A stretch of DNA of 41,890 nucleotides from NCBI GenBank assembly GCA_934486495.1, contig CAKSPW010000015.1, forward strand, positions 1 through 41,890, written 5' to 3'. Positions 1 to 6,096 of the stretch are shown here, one piece after another. Position numbers and translations under genes: made by a program. Every line of letters starts with the position of its first letter. The first letter of the stretch is position 1. The notes under the pieces are model-generated. The model was not told where the DNA came from and searched no databases. It was given only the letters and a program-made list of their open reading frames with translations. The stretch is from an uncultured Clostridia bacterium (GTDB taxonomy: Bacteria > Bacillota > Clostridia > UBA1381).

Positions 1-202
1 GGATGATATTGCCCTGTCTGTCGATTTTGCAGATGTACTCCGGTGTCATGAAGCCTTTGCTTACGCCTGTCGGTGTACAAAGAAATTCATTTTCAGAGAG
101 CTTTACCGAAATGTTACCATCGTTTGCGGCAACCATTCCTCTGTTGTAAATTCTCTTGCCGATGTCGCAGATTTGTTTTTTGATTTCGTATTCTGATACC
201 AT
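1..202 (-). CDS. fucA: Class II aldolase, probable L-fuculose-1-phosphate aldolase (3' end outside window)
   Basis: Only the first 67 codons are present; the gene runs off the left edge. The N-terminus shows the class II aldolase/adducin pattern: a helix with GKRIYNRGMVAANDGNISVK, then FLCTPTGVSKG. The family cleaves L-fuculose-1-phosphate (or rhamnulose-1-phosphate) to dihydroxyacetone phosphate and L-lactaldehyde. The zinc-binding histidines would lie outside the window. The ATG at 202-200 follows an AAAGGGG ribosome site at 217-211, eight bases away. It lies downstream of a microcompartment shell gene and a glycyl-radical diol dehydratase and has its own consensus promoter. This is the arrangement known from glycyl-radical microcompartments that use fucose or rhamnose through 1,2-propanediol. 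Assignment to class II aldolases is firm; the exact sugar phosphate is inferred. Confidence 0.8.
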   Translation of the reverse strand, partial: MVSEYEIKKQICDIGKRIYNRGMVAANDGNISVKLSENEFLCTPTGVSKGFMTPEYICKIDRQGNII

Positions 203-232
203 TTTTCTGTCCCCTTTGCTTTTTTATTTTTG

Positions 233-253
233 GTATTGTTGTTTTTTGTTTTA
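233..253 (-). promoter_or_regulatory. Candidate operator motif just downstream of the aldolase transcription start
   Basis: On the minus strand this reads TAAAACAAAAAACAACAATAC. It overlaps an inverted repeat (TTGTTGT at 236-242, ACAACAA at 256-262). A nearly identical string, TAAAACAAAAACAATAC, lies on the plus strand at 4081-4097, at the same place relative to the dehydratase promoter. The A-rich composition makes chance similarity possible. Confidence 0.35.
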
Positions 254-263
254 TTACAACAAT

Positions 264-292
264 ATTATACACTACATTTTTTGATTTGTCAA
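264..292 (-). promoter_or_regulatory. Consensus sigma-A promoter for the aldolase gene
   Basis: On the minus strand TTGACA (292-287) and TATAAT (269-264) are separated by exactly 17 bases, a perfect consensus match. Transcription would start near 257, about 55 bases before the aldolase ATG. The stretch from -40 to -35 (GTATTGACA preceded by A-runs) is the same as in the dehydratase promoter at 4105-4133. Confidence 0.8.
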
Positions 293-349
293 TACTTTTT
301 CTTTGTTTTTTTGTTTTTATTTTTGAAATTCTTTGGTTTTGTTCATTTT

Positions 350-706
350 TTATGTTTTTGTCATTTCACACACTTCAAATTTGAGCTTATTTTCGGCATA
401 ATCCGACAAAGCGTGAAGTGCGGCTTCAACCTCGGATACGCTTCCGGTGAAAATGAGCGTTCCGCTGACCCTGTCAACACATTCAAGATACACACCCGAA
501 GACTTTAAAGATATGTCTCCGAGTATAATCGCCGTTTCGGCAGGTGTCACGGTTACGATTCCGATTGCGGAGCTTGTACGCTTTTCAAGTCCGAGTTTAT
601 CATAGAGATTGTCGTCGGGGTTTGCAATCAAATGAACCAAAGTAAGCTGCTTACCGGGAACAATTTCCTGTATAATTCTCATTCTGTCATGAAGCATTTC
701 GTTCAT
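350..706 (-). CDS. Bacterial microcompartment shell protein, PduU/EutS type
   Basis: The 118-residue product matches the circularly permuted single-BMC-domain hexamer family. It has a short N-terminal segment (IIQEIVPGKQLTLVHLIANP) that forms a small beta-barrel in PduU/EutS, followed by AIGIVTVTPAETAIILGDISLKSS, with TPAETA typical of the family, and SGTLIFTGSVSEVEAAL near the C-terminus. Such proteins form minor tiles in the shell that encloses aldehyde-generating enzymes. The gene starts four bases after the activase stop with a GGAGGGTGA ribosome site, so it is in the same operon as the dehydratase. Whether it belongs to the propanediol or another glycyl-radical subtype rests on the neighbours. 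The major hexamer and pentamer genes are not in the window. Confidence 0.88.
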   Translation of the reverse strand: MNEMLHDRMRIIQEIVPGKQLTLVHLIANPDDNLYDKLGLEKRTSSAIGIVTVTPAETAIILGDISLKSSGVYLECVDRVSGTLIFTGSVSEVEAALHALSDYAENKLKFEVCEMTKT

Positions 707-710
707 TTTA

Positions 711-1496
711 TCACCCTCCTATCGTAATATTAAGTCCGGATTTTTCCGCCGCATGCTTTAACGAATCTTTTTTCTCATTTGTCAAAAGCTGCGCATTGCC
801 CATGCCGTAATCCCTTCCGAGACCGTTGTATTTATCAAGTCCGAGCTTATGATACGGAAGAAGGTGAAGCTCCGTTACGCCGTCAAGAGATGACGCAAAT
901 TCGGCTATTGACGATATTTCACTTTCTGTATCATTAAACCCCGGAATGACCGGAACACGAATTGTTAAGTTCTGTCCGCTTTTCGCAATACGCTTTGCAT
1001 TCTCGAGAATAAGCTCGTTTGAAACGCCGGTGTATTCCTTATGCTTTCGGCTGTCCGTATGCTTTATATCCATCAAATAATAATCAATGTACGGAAGCGC
1101 TCTCTCGATGATATCGAATTTTGTACACGAGGTTGACTCAATCGCAGTATTTATCCCCTCCTCCTTTGCACCCTTTAAAAGCGCAAGCATGAAGTCCGGC
1201 TGAAAGAAGCACTCACCGCCCGACAGTGTCATTCCGCCGCCGGAGCGTCTGTAATAAATTCTGTCCTTTTTTACCTCATCCAAAACCTCGTCTACCGTAA
1301 CGTCTTTTCCGACTATTTTCGTTTTGCCGCCGATAACCATCGACTGTATCGCATATTCCTGCGATTCGGGATTACAGCACCAACGGCAGCGAATCATACA
1401 TCCTTTTAAAAACACAATCGTCCTTATCCCCGGCCCGTCATGAACGGAAAATCTCTGAATATCAAAAATTCTTCCCTTTTCATTTAAATAATTCAT
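711..1496 (-). CDS. Glycyl-radical enzyme activating enzyme (radical SAM), activase of the diol dehydratase
   Basis: The 261-residue protein starts with the activase signature QRFSVHDGPGIRT. The radical-SAM cluster motif is CX3CX2C (Cys33, Cys37, Cys40, in GCMIRCRWC), and GGGMTLSGGE is the usual SAM-binding region. The family installs the glycyl radical in its partner using S-adenosylmethionine and reduced ferredoxin or flavodoxin. Many diol and choline-lyase activases carry an inserted ferredoxin-like domain with extra CxxC clusters between the radical-SAM cysteines and GGGMTLSGGE. None is visible here, so this is a short, PflA-sized form. It lies 12 bases after the dehydratase stop, with GGAG upstream of the ATG, and so is the dedicated activase. 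Confidence 0.92.
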   Translation of the reverse strand: MNYLNEKGRIFDIQRFSVHDGPGIRTIVFLKGCMIRCRWCCNPESQEYAIQSMVIGGKTKIVGKDVTVDEVLDEVKKDRIYYRRSGGGMTLSGGECFFQPDFMLALLKGAKEEGINTAIESTSCTKFDIIERALPYIDYYLMDIKHTDSRKHKEYTGVSNELILENAKRIAKSGQNLTIRVPVIPGFNDTESEISSIAEFASSLDGVTELHLLPYHKLGLDKYNGLGRDYGMGNAQLLTNEKKDSLKHAAEKSGLNITIGG

Positions 1497-1508
1497 TTCG
1501 GCCGCTCC

Positions 1509-4028
1509 TTAAAATCCCTGTTGTTCCGTTCTGTTTATAATATCGTCCTGAAGAGATTTTGAAAGAGTAGTAAACAGTGCGCTGTAACCTGCGACACGAA
1601 CAACAAGTCCCTTGTATTTTTCGGGATTTTTCTGTGCGTCTATAAGCGTTTCACGGCTTACAACGTTAAACTGCATATGACTTCCCTTTCTGTCAAAATA
1701 ACCTCTTACAAGATTTATAAAGCTGTCAATTCCCGACGTGCCTTCAAGTGCCGACGGATGGAATTTCATATTATAGAGAGTACCGTTCGATGCTATTGCA
1801 TGGTCAAGTCTTGAAACGGAGTTTGCCGCTGCGGTCGGACCGTTTACGTCCTTTCCCGCCGACGGGCTTACGCCGTCCGCAACCGGAGTTTTAGCATATC
1901 TTCCGTCCGGAGTTGCTCCCGTCTGCGCTCCGAGAGGTACATTTGCCGATACCGGATAAAGTCCTGCCTGGAACATTCCTCCGCGCGGATTTTTATACTT
2001 TTCAAGCGGCTTTGTGTAGGTATATGCCGCCTCACGTGCGATATTGTCCACACTTTCAATATCGTTACCGAATTTAGGCAGCTCGTCTATCATATCTTTT
2101 ATATGCGCATATTTTGCCGAGTTCTCATCTCCGCCTGCAACACCCGCATAAATTTGTTTAATCGTTTCGTCTGTTATATCCATGCCGTTTTCCGACAATC
2201 TTTTCACAATTTCAACCGTTGCGTCAAAGGCAGCCTTGTTATCCCCCGATTTTCCGTAGTTGTGAGCCATTGCCTCCTTAAGATCGCCGAGAGTAAGCTT
2301 TTTATCCTCGAACACAAGCTTTTTGATTGCATAAAGAGAATCGGCAACGTTTGCAATACCGAAGCCTTGCGGGCCGGTAAAATTATAAACGGCTCCGCCC
2401 TCCTGAATTGATTTTCCGCGTTCTATACAATCATCAACCATAGATGATACAAACGGAAGCGGACATCTTACACCGTGCGCCGTATCTATTGCGTTATCGG
2501 CGTTTACGAGAAGCTCTATCATATAATTCATCTGCTTTTTGTACGCATCGTAGAATTCTTCAAAGCTGCTCATTTTTTCAACGTCGCCCGTTTGAATACT
2601 TATCTGCTCGCCCTCGTCAACACCGTTTGAGAAAACAAGCTCGAGAGGACGGCACATATTAAAGAATGCGGCGTCATGCCATCCGTCCGTTTTGCCCGAC
2701 TTTTGCGGTTCAACACAGCCGATTATATTATAGTCGCGTGCATCCTCAAGCGTAAGTCCACGGCTCATAAGCGACGGAATAATAACCTCATCGTTGTAGT
2801 ATGCCGGCAGACCTATACCCGTTCTCGTAAGACGTGCCGCATGTGCAAGCAGCTCGTACGGAGAACCATTCCAAACCCTTATTGAAAGCGACGGCTGCGG
2901 AAGTGCAACATGCATTGAAGCCGTTATACACATAAACGAAAGGTCGTTTGTCGTATCCGTTCCGCTCTCATCCTGACCGCCGACAATAAGATTTTGAAAC
3001 AGGCTGTATCCTGCAAATCCCTCTGCCGAAGCGGCATCACGAACTTTATTTAAATCATTCAGCTTAACCCATATACAATCTATAAGCTCCTGAGCCTCGG
3101 CACGTGTTATATCGCCCTTGTCAAGATCTGCCTTATAATAAGGATACATATATCTGTCAAAGCGTCCCGGAGAAATAGAGTGTCCGCTCGCCTCCGTCTG
3201 AATAAGCATCTGAACAAACCAAAATGACTGACAAGCTTCGTAAAAGCTTTGTGCACCGAACTCCGGTACTCTGCGGCAGTTTCTTGAAATTTGCATAAGC
3301 TCCGCCGCTCTTTTTTCATCACCGCATTTTTTTGCACTATCCTCTGCAAGAGCGGCGTATCTGTGTGCATATGTAACAGCTGCATCACAGCATTCGATTA
3401 CGCTTTCGAGAAATGCCGCCTTTGCCGCATATTCTCCGTTGCCCTTTCCGAGATTTTCAAGAGCATCCTTTGCCCGCTTTGAAATTCCCGAAAAACCGAT
3501 TTTTAATACCTCGTCATATTTAACCGTTAAATGTCCGACTCCGTTATAAAAATAATTTCCGGGAGTAAATATATTATGGTCTATTGCACGAAGTGCCTCC
3601 GGCGCCATATATGCCGTAGCAAGCTCGCTTGTCGTTTTCCCTTTCCAATATTTAAAACATTCGCCAAGCTGAGTCTTTGTTTCGTCCGAAATATAAAACG
3701 GATCGGCGCTTCTTGTTGAAAGGGTATCAAACTCCGCCTCAAGCCATTCAAATGAATACTCCGGGAATGACTGACAGCTTCTCGGATGAATCGCATTCGA
3801 ACCGACAATCAGTTCATTATCACGGATTGTTATAGGTAGATTTTCGCAAATTGCCCGAAACGCATGAGCTCGTCTTTTTATAATCGGCTCGCCTTCGCTC
3901 TTTTTGTATGCCTCGGTAACTATAACCGCCCTGTCTGCTTCAACCTGCGGCATTTGGGCGAAAAGCGCTTCTTTGAGCTTATCAATACGCTCACTTTTTT
4001 CGACAGGCTCTTTATAAAACTTGTCCAT
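1509..4028 (-). CDS. Glycyl-radical 1,2-propanediol (or glycerol) dehydratase, B12-independent
   Basis: The protein has 839 residues, the usual length for this family. The active-site cysteine is Cys438 with Glu440 in NIIGCVEP, and the radical glycine is Gly814 in VVRVAGYSALF. The N-terminal (VEADRAVIVTEAYKKSEGEP) and FTPGNYFYNGVGH segments resemble remembered propanediol/glycerol dehydratases of the Roseburia type more than pyruvate formate-lyase. The reaction removes water from (S)-1,2-propanediol to give propionaldehyde, without cobalamin. It is the first gene of the minus-strand operon, followed by its activase, a shell protein and a class II aldolase. That context favours propanediol from deoxysugars over glycerol. 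Choline TMA-lyase is unlikely in this setting. The residues that select substrate were not compared with a structure. Confidence 0.9.
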   Translation of the reverse strand: MDKFYKEPVEKSERIDKLKEALFAQMPQVEADRAVIVTEAYKKSEGEPIIKRRAHAFRAICENLPITIRDNELIVGSNAIHPRSCQSFPEYSFEWLEAEFDTLSTRSADPFYISDETKTQLGECFKYWKGKTTSELATAYMAPEALRAIDHNIFTPGNYFYNGVGHLTVKYDEVLKIGFSGISKRAKDALENLGKGNGEYAAKAAFLESVIECCDAAVTYAHRYAALAEDSAKKCGDEKRAAELMQISRNCRRVPEFGAQSFYEACQSFWFVQMLIQTEASGHSISPGRFDRYMYPYYKADLDKGDITRAEAQELIDCIWVKLNDLNKVRDAASAEGFAGYSLFQNLIVGGQDESGTDTTNDLSFMCITASMHVALPQPSLSIRVWNGSPYELLAHAARLTRTGIGLPAYYNDEVIIPSLMSRGLTLEDARDYNIIGCVEPQKSGKTDGWHDAAFFNMCRPLELVFSNGVDEGEQISIQTGDVEKMSSFEEFYDAYKKQMNYMIELLVNADNAIDTAHGVRCPLPFVSSMVDDCIERGKSIQEGGAVYNFTGPQGFGIANVADSLYAIKKLVFEDKKLTLGDLKEAMAHNYGKSGDNKAAFDATVEIVKRLSENGMDITDETIKQIYAGVAGGDENSAKYAHIKDMIDELPKFGNDIESVDNIAREAAYTYTKPLEKYKNPRGGMFQAGLYPVSANVPLGAQTGATPDGRYAKTPVADGVSPSAGKDVNGPTAAANSVSRLDHAIASNGTLYNMKFHPSALEGTSGIDSFINLVRGYFDRKGSHMQFNVVSRETLIDAQKNPEKYKGLVVRVAGYSALFTTLSKSLQDDIINRTEQQGF

Positions 4029-4080
4029 ATTAATCGCACTCTGCCTTTCTGAATTATTAATCGTAATAAATAGAAAAAAC

Positions 4081-4097
4081 TAAAACAAAAACAATAC
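4081..4097 (+). promoter_or_regulatory. Candidate operator motif at the dehydratase transcription start
   Basis: TAAAACAAAAACAATAC starts at or just after the expected minus-strand start near 4098. The same string with a three-base insertion occurs at 233-253 beside the aldolase promoter, in the opposite orientation. The neighbouring divergent regulator is the obvious candidate to bind it. Confidence 0.35.
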
Positions 4098-4104
4098 TAT
4101 AATC

Positions 4105-4133
4105 ATTATAAACCATAAAAAACAAAATGTCAA
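4105..4133 (-). promoter_or_regulatory. Consensus sigma-A promoter for the dehydratase operon
   Basis: On the minus strand TTGACA (4133-4128) and TATAAT (4110-4105) are separated by 17 bases. Both hexamers are perfect. The leader to the ATG at 4028 is about 70 bases. Confidence 0.8.
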
Positions 4134-4247
4134 TACTTTTTTCGCAAAAAATCAAAAATAAAAAAAGAAAAACAAACATTTTCAAAGATTATTTAATTCT
4201 ATTCGGATAAAAGTAAAAAATTCTGTCCGATATGAACAGCAAAATTC

Positions 4248-4309
4248 CGCTTAAAACAAGGAAATTGCTAATATGTAAATTAAAACAATCGGGCAATAAT
4301 TTTTAAGCG
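4248..4309. repeat. Nested inverted repeat between divergent promoters
   Basis: The outer arms CGCTTAAAA (4248-4256) and TTTTAAGCG (4301-4309) are perfect complements. Inside them, ATTGC (4264-4268) and GCAAT (4293-4297) also pair. It lies about 80 bases upstream of the regulator promoter and could be a regulator-binding site with two half-sites. It has no coding or terminator features. Confidence 0.4.
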
Positions 4310-4387
4310 TATAAAACATAATTAATCACAATCATTTACCTAATTCACGGCAAAACGCTGTTTTTTTTACGAATATGTAAAAAACTA

Positions 4388-4415
4388 TTGATTTTTTTAA
4401 AAAATATGATAAAAT
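4388..4415 (+). promoter_or_regulatory. Promoter of the HTH regulator
   Basis: TTGATT (4388-4393) and TAAAAT (4410-4415) are separated by 16 bases, weaker than the opposing dehydratase promoter. An AAGGA ribosome site follows shortly before the ATG at 4456. Confidence 0.55.
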
Positions 4416-4455
4416 AGAAAGAAAATAAGTTACTATAATAAAAAGGATTGTAAAA

Positions 4456-5889
4456 ATGAAGTTTTGTTTTACTTTCGGCGAATTCTTAAATTACATAATG
4501 AAAACAAGAAACATAAGCACGTCAAAGCTTACGGAAATGACCGGCAATAAAAGCAAAACAACAATAGTCAGACTTTTAAATGATGAAAGCAGTACCAAAT
4601 CGATTATCAAATTTTCCGAAAAGCTCTCGGAGGTTATAAATCTAACCGCCGAGGAAAAAAGATATATGCAGCGTGCAATAGAGAGCGAACCTGTATCACG
4701 CGGAGAAAAACTTGCGATAGATAACCTTCTGACGCTGTACGGCGGGGCGAGAAATGCAGATGGAATGAGCTGTTTTTTAAAGCATGACGGCACAAAAATA
4801 GATATTACAATAGAAGAAATACTGTCAAAGTGCGTAGGAAAAAATACGACAATAATAGCCGAGGACGCTGTAAACAGCGAGCTTATTTTCAGGCTTAACG
4901 ATTTAATTCACAAAAAGCAGCACGACGGATGCTCGCTTAAAATCAGCCATTTCTTCTATAACGACAATGACCTGCCGTCAAAGGGCAAACAAATTCTATC
5001 GCTCATGAGTCTTTCGATTTATAACGACTACAAGGCTTACGAATGCTCCGGCACAGGTATGCTCATAAAGAGAATTGTCATCTTGACCGAAAAGGACGGC
5101 AATTACATTGCGCAGATAATGGAGTATATAGACAACACAAAATGCCATTACATAGAAATACCCGTAACGGAGGATTTTTACAGATACCTAGTCTGTCGAC
5201 GTGATTTGCTTATATCCGTTTCAAAGCAAATACGCACAGAACCGCTTAAAAGCAGTCAGCTCATTCCTCTGCTTGAGGAAGTTGCGGAAACGGATAAATA
5301 CCCCACCTTTCATATAGGAAAAACACCGTGCTTTGTATTCATACCTTTTGAAATTCAAAGCAATCTTATGAAAAAGGCAAACTTTCTCGGGAAATCACCC
5401 GACGACCCGTATATTAAGTCAATGTATTCCGTGATGGAGAACAGATTAAAATTCATCAAAGAATGCGGAATAACGAGAAAAGTAATCTTTACCGAGGATG
5501 GACTTTATAATTTTTTGCAAATCGGAAGAACGGGAGATCACTTTGCGCCTTTCGACAATCTTTCACCCGAGGAGCGCCTGCTGACAATGAATAACTTCCT
5601 TTCAACAAATGGTGTGCATTTTAAGATACTGAAAAAAGATTACTATGTAAGAGATTTTGATGTGTTTATATGCGCCGGCAAATCCGCACACATATATAAT
5701 ACCGACTTCAGCTGGTGGAACGGCTGTACCATGTCGGTTATCAGCGATAAGAAAATGCTGAAGCTGATAACAGATTTCTATAACAGCCGACTTTGGAGAA
5801 ACTGTTGTTATAACGAAGATAAGAGCAAAAAAATCGTTGATAATATGCTTAAAAGCTTTCGTAAGGAGCATAACTTGCCGGAGGCTTAA
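4456..5889 (+). CDS. HTH-domain protein of unknown family, probable regulator of the microcompartment operon
   Basis: The 477-residue product starts with a lambda-repressor/XRE-like helical region, about residues 6-75. The core reads EFLNYIMKTRNISTSKLTEM, followed by KTTIVRLLNDESS, which looks like a recognition helix, and then LSEVINLTAEEKRYM. The remaining 400 residues match no family I can name. They are soluble, with no membrane segment, and are rich in mixed alpha/beta stretches that could be a ligand-sensing or nucleotidyltransferase-like module. It is transcribed divergently from the dehydratase operon across a 427-base region with several inverted repeats, so a role as its regulator is reasonable. 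That role is an inference from position. Start codon: ATG with AAGGA nine bases upstream. Confidence 0.6.
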   Translation: MKFCFTFGEFLNYIMKTRNISTSKLTEMTGNKSKTTIVRLLNDESSTKSIIKFSEKLSEVINLTAEEKRYMQRAIESEPVSRGEKLAIDNLLTLYGGARNADGMSCFLKHDGTKIDITIEEILSKCVGKNTTIIAEDAVNSELIFRLNDLIHKKQHDGCSLKISHFFYNDNDLPSKGKQILSLMSLSIYNDYKAYECSGTGMLIKRIVILTEKDGNYIAQIMEYIDNTKCHYIEIPVTEDFYRYLVCRRDLLISVSKQIRTEPLKSSQLIPLLEEVAETDKYPTFHIGKTPCFVFIPFEIQSNLMKKANFLGKSPDDPYIKSMYSVMENRLKFIKECGITRKVIFTEDGLYNFLQIGRTGDHFAPFDNLSPEERLLTMNNFLSTNGVHFKILKKDYYVRDFDVFICAGKSAHIYNTDFSWWNGCTMSVISDKKMLKLITDFYNSRLWRNCCYNEDKSKKIVDNMLKSFRKEHNLPEA

Positions 5890-5911
5890 TCACCCGACAT
5901 ATTTAAAAAGG

Positions 5912-5949
5912 GGCTGTTTAAAAAAGTCAATTGACTTTTTTAAACAGCC
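5912..5949. terminator. Perfect 38-bp palindrome, bidirectional terminator
   Basis: Two 19-base arms pair perfectly with no spacer; the arm begins GGCTGTTTAAAAAAGTCAA. The stem contains A-runs on one side and T-runs on the other, so an RNA from either strand would end in a hairpin. It sits between the convergent HTH gene (stop at 5889) and the ECF fusion gene (stop at 6097). Confidence 0.75.
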
Positions 5950-5956
5950 TTAAATT

Positions 5957-6094
5957 TTTCAAAGGAATAGAAAGAAACTTTTGAATCAACAAACCGAGCC
6001 AAAACTTTAGTTTTCAAATACCCGGAGGCGTATGTGTATACGCCGAGAGGCGAAATTTGTTGATAGCAAGAAAAGAATCTTTGCCGACTTGAAA
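5957..6094. repeat. 138-bp element with imperfect terminal inverted repeats and internal hairpins
   Basis: The two ends are related inverted copies. The left arm starts TTTCAA and ends ATCAACAAA (5985-5993). The right arm, read in reverse, starts TTTCAA (6094-6089) and ends ATCAACAAA (6064-6056). Between these are similar AAAGA..CTTTT blocks. Inside are two hairpins: AAAACT/AGTTTT (6001-6014) and GGCGTAT-GTGT-ATACGCC (6027-6044). There is no ORF. It could be a MITE-like repeat or a structured 3' RNA of the ECF gene. Only one copy is in the window. Confidence 0.45.
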
Positions 6095-6096
6095 TT

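Larger units (their letters stand above)
4029..4455. other. Divergent intergenic region, dehydratase operon and HTH regulator
   Basis: These 427 bases are very AT-rich and hold no gene. They contain the minus-strand dehydratase promoter (4105-4133), an operator-like string (4081-4097), a nested inverted repeat (4248-4309), a shorter CGGA/TCCG pair (about 4204-4229), and the plus-strand regulator promoter (4388-4415). The stretch 4134-4200 is an A-rich run with no signal that I recognise. Confidence 0.6.

Noticed and set aside
1509..4028. Choline trimethylamine-lyase or pyruvate formate-lyase as identity of the glycyl-radical enzyme
   Set aside because: The N-terminal and active-site context, the PduU/EutS-type shell protein and the class II aldolase fit propanediol dehydratase; formate-lyase would have adjacent active-site cysteines, here only Cys438 is in the motif.
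5957..6094. Insertion sequence
   Set aside because: No transposase frame; only 138 bases; target-site duplication not evident.
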